Of a stretch of DNA of 13,319 nucleotides, positions 6,986 through 13,319 are shown in pieces. The notes beneath the pieces were generated by a model. That model ran no database searches. It was given only the letters and a program-made list of their open reading frames with translations, and was not told the DNA's origin. Source of the stretch: Candidatus Brevibacterium intestinigallinarum (GTDB taxonomy: Bacteria; Actinomycetota; Actinomycetes; Actinomycetales; Brevibacteriaceae); contig DWZY01000138.1 in NCBI GenBank assembly GCA_019117325.1, positions 1 through 13,319 on the forward strand, in the 5' to 3' direction. The position numbers were made by a program, and so were the translations under genes. Numbering within the stretch: position 1 is the stretch's first letter; each line of letters starts with the position of its first letter.

Positions 6986-7644
6986 GTCGCACCGCCCCCG
7001 GCCCGGGCGCGACCAGCGACGCTGTCATCGAGCGCACGACACGAGTCCCAGTCGCTGCGCGTGACCTCACCGCCGGAGAAGGAGACCTCATCGAAGAGCG
7101 CCGCGAGCGCGGTGAACCCGGCGGCGTGCTGGGGCCGAGCGGTCCCGGCCGCGCTCGCCAGCTCCTGCGCGGTCGAGGCGCGGTCGATCGTGATCCTGTG
7201 CGCGTCCGCCTGCTCGGCGAAGATCGCGCGGACCAGCTCCTGCACCGCCAGGCGCCAGTCGCCCGCCTCTGCGGCCGTGTGCGCGCTGCTGCGCAGCTTC
7301 CGCGGATCCAGCTCCGAGCGGAAGACGGCGCGCCGCGGAGCGGTGGGCTCGAGCCGGACCCCGGCCCCGCGCCGGACCCACCAGATGATGACGACGGTCG
7401 CCGCGATGAGGACGACGCACAGCACGATGAAGAGGACGGCCGAGTCGATGCCCGCGACCGACTGGCCCAGGTCGGAGAAGAAGTCGGAGACCGCCCGCCC
7501 GATCCGCTCGAAGAGGGTGAGGTCCGCGTCCTGGTAGTCCGGATCGGAGAGCTCGTCGCGCGCCCACTGCTGGCCCTCGTCCCGGCTGGGCTGCGCGAGG
7601 AGGCGCACGGATGCGGATGCCAGCGGGTGCAGCGCGCCGCTCAT
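6982..7644 (-). CDS. DUF4129 domain-containing membrane protein
   Basis: 220-residue single-pass membrane protein. Residues 1-65 are hydrophilic (WARDELSDPDYQDADLTLFERI, about 27-48) without a convincing cleavable signal. One helix spans about 68-89 (VLFIVLCVVLIAATVVII), and the DUF4129 domain covers about 110-215 (SAHTAAEAGDWRLAVQEL, HRITIDRASTAQELASAAG, FTALAALFDEVSFSG). The same domain is found at the C-terminus of transglutaminase-like membrane proteins in related MoxR/DUF58 operons; here it stands alone. The ATG at 7644 overlaps the preceding stop as ATGA, with CGAGG 7 nt upstream as a weak ribosome site. The stop overlaps the next gene's GTG. The frame is open upstream to 8682 only as a shadow of the preceding gene. 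Biochemical role unknown. Confidence 0.87.
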   Translation of the reverse strand: MSGALHPLASASVRLLAQPSRDEGQQWARDELSDPDYQDADLTLFERIGRAVSDFFSDLGQSVAGIDSAVLFIVLCVVLIAATVVIIWWVRRGAGVRLEPTAPRRAVFRSELDPRKLRSSAHTAAEAGDWRLAVQELVRAIFAEQADAHRITIDRASTAQELASAAGTARPQHAAGFTALAALFDEVSFSGGEVTRSDWDSCRALDDSVAGRARAGGGAT

Positions 7645-8825
7645 GCGGGGGCCTCGCCGGCGGTGGAGTGCGGAAGCGCGTCCGCGGACTTCCGCGCGGC
7701 GGCCTCGTCGACCTCGGCGCGGCGCAGCAGCACGAGGTCGTAGCCCTCGCGGCGCATCCGCCGGTCCAAGTACACCATCGCGACGACGCCGCTCAGGTAT
7801 GCGTAGAGGAGGGCGCTCATCCCGATCGTGATCGCCGCGATCGCGATCCCCATCCCGGTCGTTGCCGCGATCATGAGGACGGTCAGCGCGGTCTCGCCGC
7901 TGCGCAGGCTCAGGAGGATCGCGAGGACGACGAAGCCCACCATGACGATGAAGAGCAGTGGCGTGAGGATGAGTCCCATGACCTGCGAGGACAGCAGGTA
8001 GGACACGACGTACTGTCCCACCGACCGCCAGAACCCGCCGCGGGTCAGGTCCCACGAGCGCCGGACCGACGCCACGATCCCCAGGTCCTCGATCGCGATC
8101 GCGGCGCCCGCCAGCGACACCCGGGTGAAGAGCCACGCGGTGGCCGCCATCCACACGAGGACGCCCAGCGTCGCGAGGACGAGTCCCGCGGCCGGGAACG
8201 CGAAGACGAGCAGGATGCCGGGCGCCAGGCACACGCCCAGCAGGACGAGATGGGCGAGGAACGCGGCCGCGGTCAGTCCCACCAGCCGCAGACGGCGGCC
8301 CGCCAGCAGGCGCCACACCTCGGACAGGCGCATGCGCTCCCGGGCGACGGCCGCATCCGCGGCGACGGCGGCGAACGCGGACAGGAGCAGGACGAGGGAG
8401 AGCGCCAGCAGCGAGGCCGCGACGGATGCGGTCTGGACGACGAGGTTGAGGCCCAGGCCAGCCTCGGGACTGGTCGCCAGCCGCTGGATGTAGCCCAGGC
8501 TGCTCATGATGAGGAGGGCGACGATCAGTGCCGCCGCCAGCGTCAGCAGCGTGCACACGATCATCGAGATGCCGAAGGTCGCGCCGGGGCTGAAGCGCAG
8601 CAGGCGGAAGCCGCCGTCCATCACCTCGAAGAAGGTGAAGGGCCGTTTGGGGAGCGTGCCCGGCTGGGGTGCGGGCCGCCACTCCATGGGAGGGCGCCCG
8701 GTCGTGCGGTCGCGCAGCGACCCGGACCTCCAGTCGACCTCCGTGCCCCAGGCGGACTCTGCGCGCGGGAACAGGTCTGCTGGCAGGGGGTGCGGGGTCT
8801 GCGCGGGCTGTGTCTGCGCGGTCAC
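7641..8825 (-). CDS. Polytopic membrane protein, glycerophosphoryl diester phosphodiesterase membrane domain-like
   Basis: 394-residue first gene of the minus-strand operon. A Pro-rich cytoplasmic N-terminus (1-60) leads into RPFTFFEVMDGGFRLLRFSPG (61-81), the entry motif of actinobacterial proteins annotated with the GDPD membrane domain. About six hydrophobic segments follow (84-110, 132-158, 181-206, 209-235, 274-304, 316-350). The tail YLDRRMRREGYDL (352-364) is the usual family ending. There is no phosphodiesterase catalytic domain, so the name describes fold only and the function is unknown. The start is GTG at 8825, decided by a perfect AGGAGG at 8836-8831 with a 5-nt gap. A GTG at 8831 is in frame but overlaps that ribosome site. 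Its stop overlaps the DUF4129 ATG (ATGA). It is divergent from mtrA across about 180 bp. Confidence 0.85.
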   Translation of the reverse strand: MTAQTQPAQTPHPLPADLFPRAESAWGTEVDWRSGSLRDRTTGRPPMEWRPAPQPGTLPKRPFTFFEVMDGGFRLLRFSPGATFGISMIVCTLLTLAAALIVALLIMSSLGYIQRLATSPEAGLGLNLVVQTASVAASLLALSLVLLLSAFAAVAADAAVARERMRLSEVWRLLAGRRLRLVGLTAAAFLAHLVLLGVCLAPGILLVFAFPAAGLVLATLGVLVWMAATAWLFTRVSLAGAAIAIEDLGIVASVRRSWDLTRGGFWRSVGQYVVSYLLSSQVMGLILTPLLFIVMVGFVVLAILLSLRSGETALTVLMIAATTGMGIAIAAITIGMSALLYAYLSGVVAMVYLDRRMRREGYDLVLLRRAEVDEAAARKSADALPHSTAGEAPA

Positions 8826-8830
8826 GGGCA

Positions 8831-8836
8831 CCTCCT
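8831..8836 (-). promoter_or_regulatory. Consensus Shine-Dalgarno that fixes the GTG start at 8825
   Basis: The minus strand reads AGGAGG at 8836-8831, then five bases (TGCCC), then GTG at 8825. The in-frame GTG at 8831-8829 overlaps the last G of this site and cannot use it, so the downstream GTG is preferred. This is the only consensus ribosome site in the minus operon; the other four genes appear translationally coupled. Confidence 0.8.
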
Positions 8837-8940
8837 CAGCGGCGATGTCTCACGGCGGCGGGTCACCGTCCCATCCTGCCACGAGACCCGACTCGGCGTC
8901 GGCGGTGGTCAGAGACATGTTCCACGCAGCACACGAGGAC

Positions 8941-8968
8941 GGACTCCGCAGTCCCGCACTGCGAGTCC
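8941..8968. promoter_or_regulatory. Bulged palindrome upstream of mtrA (possible operator)
   Basis: GGACTCCGCAGT (8941-8952) and ACTGCGAGTCC (8958-8968) are complementary over 11 bp with one extra C on the left arm, around the 5-nt centre CCCGC. If transcription of mtrA starts at 9007, the element covers about -66 to -39, a typical place for an activator or repressor site. It lies about 116 nt upstream of the divergent operon's start codon and so could also serve that promoter. The single-base bulge would also suit an RNA hairpin in a longer transcript. Function is inferred from symmetry and location only. Confidence 0.45.
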
Positions 8969-8994
8969 TGCACGGGGAGGGCCGGGAGGTTTGG

Positions 8995-9000
8995 AACAAT
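8995..9000 (+). promoter_or_regulatory. Candidate -10 box for leaderless mtrA
   Basis: AACAAT matches TATAAT at four of six positions, including the key A at position 2 and T at position 6, and its last T is 7 nt before the A of the mtrA ATG. The GGGGGC spacer holds no properly spaced Shine-Dalgarno; GGGAGG at 8984-8989 is 17 nt away. Together these suggest an mRNA that begins at the start codon. No convincing -35 element is visible. Confidence 0.45.
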
Positions 9001-9006
9001 GGGGGC

Positions 9007-9687
9007 ATGAATGCACGCATCCTGGTGGTCGATGACGATACGGCGCTGGCGGAGATGATCGGCATCGTCCTCAAGAGCGAGGGCTTCGAGCCCGAGTTCT
9101 GCGCGACCGGCGACGGCGCTCTCGAGGCGTTCCGCGCGGTCCGGCCGGACCTCGTCCTGCTCGACCTCATGCTCCCCGGCAAGGACGGGCTCGAGGTCTG
9201 CCGCGAGATCCGCGCGGAGTCCGGGACCCCCATCATCATGCTGACCGCCAAGTCGGACACGCTCGACGTGGTCGCGGGCCTGGAGGCGGGCGCGGACGAC
9301 TACGTCCCCAAGCCCTTCAAGCCCAAGGAGCTCATCGCGCGGGTGCGCGCGCGGCTGCGCATGCTCGAGCCGGCGGCGCCGGAGGTCCTGCAGGTGGCCG
9401 ACGTCACGATCGACGTCGCCGGCCACCAGGTCACGCGTGCGGGCGAGCCGATCTCGCTGACCCCCCTCGAGTTCGACCTCCTCGTGGCACTGGCCCGCAA
9501 GCCGTGGCAGGTGTTCTCGCGCGAGGTCCTGCTGGAGGAGGTGTGGGGCTACCGCCATGCGGCGGACACGCGCCTCGTCAACGTCCACGTCCAACGGCTG
9601 CGCTCGAAGATCGAGCGCGATCCGGAGAACCCGGAGATCGTCGTGACCGTGCGCGGGGTGGGCTACAAGGCGGGGCCGCAGACGTGA
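9007..9687 (+). CDS. mtrA: DNA-binding response regulator MtrA
   Basis: 226-residue OmpR/PhoB-type response regulator, the output half of MtrAB, which controls cell-wall hydrolase, division and osmotic-response genes in actinobacteria. The receiver domain (about 4-115) has the acidic pair D10/D11, the phosphoacceptor D53 in LVLLDLMLPGKDG, T80 and the conserved Lys K102 in PKPFKPKEL. The winged-helix effector domain (about 127-222) includes LTPLEFDLLVALARKPWQVFSREVLLEEVWGY and ends in VVTVRGVGYK. Length and the MNARILVVDDD start match known MtrA (about 228 residues). The frame is open further upstream, with an ATG at 8917 that would add 30 residues, but that extension has no family counterpart and crosses the palindrome and promoter region. 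mtrB follows after 22 nt. Confidence 0.97.
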   Translation: MNARILVVDDDTALAEMIGIVLKSEGFEPEFCATGDGALEAFRAVRPDLVLLDLMLPGKDGLEVCREIRAESGTPIIMLTAKSDTLDVVAGLEAGADDYVPKPFKPKELIARVRARLRMLEPAAPEVLQVADVTIDVAGHQVTRAGEPISLTPLEFDLLVALARKPWQVFSREVLLEEVWGYRHAADTRLVNVHVQRLRSKIERDPENPEIVVTVRGVGYKAGPQT

Positions 9688-9709
9688 GTCCGGCGCGCGC
9701 GGAGCGCGG

Positions 9710-11491
9710 ATGACGAGGCTTCCGGCGTCGGTGGGATTCCTCACCGCGGTGGGACGCAGCCTGGCCGACCTCACCCGGTGGCTCGTCTCGCTGTTCTCGC
9801 GCTCGCTGCAGGTGCGGATCGTCGTCCTCACCGTGCTGCTCACACTCGTCTCGATCTTCGGCGTGGGCACCTACATGACGCAGGTGATCTCCCGCGGGCT
9901 CTTCGAGTCGAAGCTGTCCGCCGTGTCCGAGCAGACCAGCACCTACGTCGCGCAGCTCGAGTCGATCGCCTCGGAGGACGACCTCAGTGAGGCGCTGAAC
10001 GTCCAGCTGCAGAGCATGTACTCGCGCTCGCCGTCGCCGCTGCGCTCGATCAGCCTGGAGCCGCGGGACGAGAACAGCAGGGTCGTGCCCATCACGGTGC
10101 TCGACACGACGCGGGGCGCGCCCCACGTCGACGAACTGCCGGAATCGTTCCGGCAGCAGGTCGCGGAGACGGTGGTCGACCAGCAGCGGTACCTCTCGAT
10201 CGACCTGGGTGACGACACCGAGGTCCCGGGCCTCGTCCTCGTGCAGCCGGTGTCCGTGTCCGGGGCCGGGCAGTTCGAGCTGTACGTCATCGCGGATCTG
10301 TCCGAGGAGCAGGCGACCCTCAACTTCGTCACCCGCGCGGCGATGGTCGCCGGTGTCGTCCTCGTCGTGCTCGTGGGTGCGGTGGGGCTGCTGGTGTCCC
10401 GCCTCGTCGTCACCCCCGTGCGCACCGGCGCCGAGGTCGCCCGCGAGATCGCCGATGGCGACCTGGACCGGCGCATGCCGGTGGCCGGCCGCGACGAGAT
10501 CTCGCAGCTGGCGCAGAGCTTCAACGACATGGCCGACAGCATGCAGGAGCAGATCACCCGGATGGAGCGGCTCACGGTGCTGCAGCGGCAGTTCGTCTCC
10601 GACGTCTCGCACGAGCTGCGGACGCCGCTCACCACGATCCACATCGCCTCCGACATGCTCTACGAGGTGCGCGACGAGCTGGACGAGTCCGCCCGGCGCA
10701 GCGCCGAGCTGCTCAACTCCCAGGTCGACCGCTTCGAGCAGCTGCTGGGCGACCTCCTCGAGATCTCCCGCTATGACGCGGGCGCTGCAGAACTGGTGGT
10801 CCGTCCCCACGATCTGCGGGACATCGTGTCCGGCGTCATCGAGACGGTGCAGGTCGTCGCCGAGCAGACGGGCACGGACCTGCGCGTCCACGCGCCGGGG
10901 ACCCCGGTCATGGCGGAGCTGGACCGCGTGCGGATCACCCGCGTCGTGCGCAACCTCATCGTCAACGCGGTCGAGCACGGGGACGGGAAGCCCATCGACA
11001 TCCACGTGGGCGCGAACGCCGAGGGCGCGGCGGTGAGCGTCCGGGACCACGGCGTGGGCATGCGGGCGGATCACGTCGAGCACGTCTTCGACCGGTTCTG
11101 GCGCGCGGATCCGTCGCGCAAGCGCACTCTGGGCGGCTCCGGGCTGGGACTCGCGATCGCCCTCGAGGACGCGCACCTGCACGGCGGGTGGCTGCAGGCC
11201 TGGGGCGAGCTGGGCGAGGGCTCCTGCTTCCGGCTCACGATCCCGCGCCGCAGCGGTCAGACGATCACGACCTCGCCGCTGCCGCTGCCGCCCGCGGACG
11301 CGGGACCGCGCTCCGCGCTCGTCGCGGGCCCGCCCACCTCGGACGGGTCGATGCGCATCCAGACCGGCAGCATCCCGATCGTGGTCGACACCGGGGCCGT
11401 CGCCCGGGTGCAGGAGCAGGGCGACGCCGAGGCCGGCGACCGACCGCGCACCGGTGACGCGACAGCGCGCGAGGAGGACGCCGATGCGTGA
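9710..11491 (+). CDS. mtrB: Sensor histidine kinase MtrB
   Basis: 593-residue membrane sensor kinase that phosphorylates MtrA. Helix 1 is at about 36-58, followed by an extracellular sensing region of about 150 residues (59-207) and helix 2 at about 211-233. The HAMP linker follows (about 231-285; VTPVRTGAEVAREIADGDLDRRMP region). The HisKA domain has the phosphorylated H301 in SDVSHELRTPL. The HATPase domain shows the N box NLIVNAVEH (415-423), G1 DHGVGM (446-451), the F-box-like FDRFWRADPSR (460-470) and G2 GGSGLGLA (475-482). From about 515 to the end the protein is a low-complexity tail rich in Pro, Asp and Ala with no recognised domain. The ATG at 9710 has GGAG 5 nt upstream (9701-9704). 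The stop overlaps the lpqB start by 8 nt, so the two are probably coupled. Confidence 0.97.
   Translation: MTRLPASVGFLTAVGRSLADLTRWLVSLFSRSLQVRIVVLTVLLTLVSIFGVGTYMTQVISRGLFESKLSAVSEQTSTYVAQLESIASEDDLSEALNVQLQSMYSRSPSPLRSISLEPRDENSRVVPITVLDTTRGAPHVDELPESFRQQVAETVVDQQRYLSIDLGDDTEVPGLVLVQPVSVSGAGQFELYVIADLSEEQATLNFVTRAAMVAGVVLVVLVGAVGLLVSRLVVTPVRTGAEVAREIADGDLDRRMPVAGRDEISQLAQSFNDMADSMQEQITRMERLTVLQRQFVSDVSHELRTPLTTIHIASDMLYEVRDELDESARRSAELLNSQVDRFEQLLGDLLEISRYDAGAAELVVRPHDLRDIVSGVIETVQVVAEQTGTDLRVHAPGTPVMAELDRVRITRVVRNLIVNAVEHGDGKPIDIHVGANAEGAAVSVRDHGVGMRADHVEHVFDRFWRADPSRKRTLGGSGLGLAIALEDAHLHGGWLQAWGELGEGSCFRLTIPRRSGQTITTSPLPLPPADAGPRSALVAGPPTSDGSMRIQTGSIPIVVDTGAVARVQEQGDAEAGDRPRTGDATAREEDADA
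11471..11477 (+). promoter_or_regulatory. Shine-Dalgarno deciding the lpqB start
   Basis: GAGGAGG at 11471-11477 lies 6 nt before the ATG at 11484, inside the 3' end of mtrB. It favours this ATG over the in-frame ATG at 11454, which would put an Arg-rich 10-residue stretch ahead of the lipoprotein signal. Confidence 0.8.
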
Positions 11492-13196
11492 GCACAGGGG
11501 AGTCATCGCCGGACTGCTGGGACTGCTGCTGGTCCTGACCGGCTGCGCCTCCATCCCGTCCAACGGCGAGACCGGCGTCATCAGCGTCGAGGACCAGGGC
11601 CAGCGCGTGCAGTCCGAGGTCGAGCCCGAGGGGCCCGTCGAGGGGGCGGACCCGAACACGATCGTCCGCGGATTCCTCGCGGCCGGGGCGGGCCATGCCG
11701 ACGACTTCGCGGTCGCCCGGTCCTTCCTGACGGAGGACTTCGCGAAGGACTGGGAGCCGGAGGCCAGCGTCGTCGTCATGCCCGGGGGAGCGGACTTCGA
11801 CACCATCACGTCCGAGGTGTCCTCCGATCAGCAGAGCATCTCTCTGACGCTGCCCGTCGACGCGACCCTCGACTCGCAGCGGATCTACCGTGAGGAGCGG
11901 GTCAGCACGGAGGTCGATCGCGACTTCACCCTGCGCCAGGTGAACGGGGAGTGGAGGATCTCCAGCGCGCCCCAGGGCCTGGTCCTCACGGCGTCGTCGT
12001 TCTCGACCGTCTTCGACTCCTACCCCCTCTACTTCTACACGCCGGGCTACGACCGCCTCGTCCCCGACACCCGCTGGTTCATCCGCTCGTCCACCACCGC
12101 GACCCAGGTGACGAACGAGCTGCTGGCGGGGCCCGCCGACCGCCTGAGCGGCGCGGTCATCACTGCCGTGCCGGACGGCGCGCACCTGGACCCGCGATCG
12201 GTGACCGTGACCGGAGGCATCGCGCAGGTGGGCCTCGACGAGACGGCGCAGAACCTGGACGAGGACGCCCGCGAGCGCCTGCTCGACCAGATCTCCACGA
12301 CGCTGCGCGGACTGTCGTCGACGAACGCGGTCGAGGTGACGACACCAGCCGGTCCCCTCACCGGAGATCCCGGCGACAGTGCGCCCGTGGGCGTGCGCGT
12401 CGAAGCCTCGCCGGTGGTCGTCGCGGATGGGACCCTGGCCCGCCTCGACGAGACGCGGCTCGACCCCATCCCCGATCTGCCCGAGCTGGGGGAGTCGCCC
12501 ACGGACCCCGCGGTGTCGCTGGACGACTCGACCTTCGCCTACCTGGCGCGCGACGGCGAGGAGCTGCACAGGATCCTGCCGGACGGCGGGGGCGATGCCG
12601 TCATCCGCACGGACGAGGACGGTCTCACCGGGCCCAGCTTCGACTTCAGCGGCGGCATCTGGACCGCGGCGCGGCAGCAGGGCGACACGGGGCGCGTCGC
12701 GGTCATCCTCGAGTCCGGCGACGAGATCGACGTGACGGTCCCGTGGCTGGCGAATCGCACCGTCGACACCCTCCGCGTCTCCCGCGACGGCACGCAGCTG
12801 GCAGTGCTGTCCGAGACCGCGAGCGGCAGCACGCGCATCGACGTGATCGGGATCGTGCGCGGTGCCGACGGCGCCCCCACAGGGATCGCCACTGCCGAGC
12901 CTCTGCGGGTGGGCGCCGGATTCGACTCGATCATCGACCTGTCGTGGGCGGGGTCCGACAGTCTCGTGGTCCTCGCCTCGCCCGAGGCGGACGGCGACGC
13001 GCAGCCGTACCTCGCCCCGATCTCCGGCCCCGCCGACTTCCTGGGCGACGTCTCCGGCGGCACGACGATCACCGCGACCTCGGACGCCCGGTCGATCCGT
13101 GTGAGCACCGCGGCCGGTGAGCTCTACTCGTACAGCGCGGACACGTGGCAGAAGCTCGTCGACCTCGTGGTGCACGACCCCGCCTACCCGGGCTGA
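11484..13196 (+). CDS. lpqB: Lipoprotein LpqB, MtrAB partner
   Basis: 570-residue exported lipoprotein. The signal peptide (MREHRG, then a Leu-rich core) ends in the lipobox LTGC, with Cys21 as the predicted lipidated residue, followed by the family start CASIPSNGE. Residues 50-170 are the LpqB N-terminal domain, about 200-290 the GerMN-type domain (TTATQVTNELLAGPADRL, then LRGLSSTNAVEVT), and 345-570 a beta-propeller-like region with repeated strands such as FDFSGGIWTA, LRVSRDGTQLAVLS and DLSWAGSDSLVVL. In mycobacteria LpqB contacts the extracellular part of MtrB and modulates signalling, which matches its place directly after mtrB with an 8-nt overlap. The ATG at 11484 is chosen for its Shine-Dalgarno and signal peptide. 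The 3-nt gap to the next gene implies one transcript. Confidence 0.95.
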   Translation: MREHRGVIAGLLGLLLVLTGCASIPSNGETGVISVEDQGQRVQSEVEPEGPVEGADPNTIVRGFLAAGAGHADDFAVARSFLTEDFAKDWEPEASVVVMPGGADFDTITSEVSSDQQSISLTLPVDATLDSQRIYREERVSTEVDRDFTLRQVNGEWRISSAPQGLVLTASSFSTVFDSYPLYFYTPGYDRLVPDTRWFIRSSTTATQVTNELLAGPADRLSGAVITAVPDGAHLDPRSVTVTGGIAQVGLDETAQNLDEDARERLLDQISTTLRGLSSTNAVEVTTPAGPLTGDPGDSAPVGVRVEASPVVVADGTLARLDETRLDPIPDLPELGESPTDPAVSLDDSTFAYLARDGEELHRILPDGGGDAVIRTDEDGLTGPSFDFSGGIWTAARQQGDTGRVAVILESGDEIDVTVPWLANRTVDTLRVSRDGTQLAVLSETASGSTRIDVIGIVRGADGAPTGIATAEPLRVGAGFDSIIDLSWAGSDSLVVLASPEADGDAQPYLAPISGPADFLGDVSGGTTITATSDARSIRVSTAAGELYSYSADTWQKLVDLVVHDPAYPG

Positions 13197-13199
13197 GCG

Positions 13200-13319
13200 A
13201 TGGCGACCGGGCGGCGGCGCGCACGCGGGCGGAACGCCGGCCGTGCCCTGCGCGCCGCCGCCGAGGAGCTCGTCGACCTGGTGCTGCCGCGCACGTGCGC
13301 CGGCTGCGGAGTCGAGACC
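13200..13319 (+). CDS. ComF-like phosphoribosyltransferase family protein, N-terminal fragment
   Basis: Only the first 40 codons are inside the window and the gene runs off the right edge. The translation has a basic start (MATGRRRARGRNAGRAL), then a helix AAEELVDLVLP and RTCAGCG with a CxxC pair, the first half of the zinc-ribbon that opens ComF/GntX-family proteins. Its place after mtrA-mtrB-lpqB agrees, since comF is commonly the next gene in actinobacteria. The ATG at 13200 starts 3 nt after the lpqB stop without a clear ribosome site, suggesting translational coupling. The phosphoribosyltransferase domain is outside the window, so the family call rests on the start motif and context. ComF proteins are tied to DNA uptake in some Gram-positives, but many actinobacterial members are uncharacterised. 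Confidence 0.75.
   Translation, partial: MATGRRRARGRNAGRALRAAAEELVDLVLPRTCAGCGVET

Noticed and set aside
8821..8869. Two GTCAC words (8821-8825 and 8862-8866) as an MtrA binding site
   Set aside because: MtrA sites in mycobacteria are closely spaced direct repeats of a GTCACA-like word; these are 41 bp apart, do not continue the match, and the first is inside the coding region.
8845..8918. 7-bp inverted repeat ATGTCTC / GAGACAT in the mtrA intergenic region
   Set aside because: The arms are short and about 60 bp apart, so a chance match is likely; the bulged palindrome at 8941-8968 is the stronger signal.
8917..9006. In-frame N-terminal extension of MtrA by 30 residues from the ATG at 8917
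   Set aside because: The added residues have no counterpart in known MtrA and would be encoded by the palindrome and promoter region; length from 9007 already matches the family.
7611..9035. 474-codon plus-strand open frame opposite the six-TM membrane protein gene
   Set aside because: Composition dominated by Arg, Asp, Gln and His from reading GC-rich membrane-protein codons backwards; overlaps the mtrA promoter and start in another frame.
9578..11809. 743-codon minus-strand open frame opposite mtrA and mtrB
   Set aside because: His/Asp/Arg-rich shadow of the kinase gene without recognisable domain order; mtrB on the plus strand has all kinase motifs.
11265..13175. 636-codon minus-strand open frame opposite lpqB
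   Set aside because: Antisense shadow of a clear lipoprotein gene; no motif, signal or ribosome site supports it.

Overview
The window is very GC-rich DNA. Its genes are packed head to tail with 1-4 nt stop/start overlaps, and the gene set (mtrA, mtrB and lpqB beside an RDD / SpoIIM / DUF58 / MoxR cluster) is characteristic of Actinomycetota. The order mtrA-mtrB-lpqB-comF, with a divergent MoxR-type membrane operon upstream, fits the Micrococcales/Actinomycetales part of that phylum. I cannot name a genus. Nothing points to recent transfer: there is no IS element, phage gene, tRNA, rRNA or CRISPR array, and base composition and codon style look uniform throughout.

Layout, left to right: (1) the 3' part of ahcY (+), cut by the window start and followed by a strong hairpin terminator; (2) an RDD-family membrane protein (-); (3) divergent from it across 58 bp, a SpoIIM-family membrane protein (+) with a leaderless-type start; (4) a convergent hairpin; (5) a five-gene minus-strand operon, transcribed from about 8825 down to 3229 in the order six-TM GDPD-membrane-domain-like protein, DUF4129 protein, DUF4350 protein, MoxR AAA+ ATPase, DUF58 protein, with every junction overlapping by 1-4 nt; (6) a 181-bp divergent intergenic region carrying a bulged palindrome and a probable leaderless mtrA promoter; (7) the plus-strand operon mtrA-mtrB-lpqB, followed after 3 nt by the first 40 codons of a comF-like phosphoribosyltransferase gene that runs off the right end.

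How the genes may work together: MtrA/MtrB is a response-regulator / sensor-kinase pair controlling cell-wall and division genes in actinobacteria, and LpqB is its lipoprotein partner. The divergent operon has the make-up of a MoxR module: an AAA+ chaperone-like ATPase, a DUF58 protein with a degenerate VWA-like fold, and membrane partners. Such modules are thought to assemble or mature envelope or metal-dependent complexes, but the substrate is unknown. RDD and SpoIIM proteins commonly lie next to such modules. That the module and the MtrAB system share regulation is my inference from the shared intergenic region.

The least expected details are a 4 x 18-bp tandem repeat encoding a Gln-rich N-terminal tail on MoxR, the bulged palindrome upstream of mtrA, and a short GCACTGAGCC-like motif recurring in both intergenic regions around the RDD/SpoIIM pair. 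I found no clearly new multi-gene system. The best candidate for unexplained biology is the conserved but poorly understood RDD/SpoIIM/DUF58/MoxR/DUF4350/DUF4129 envelope module.
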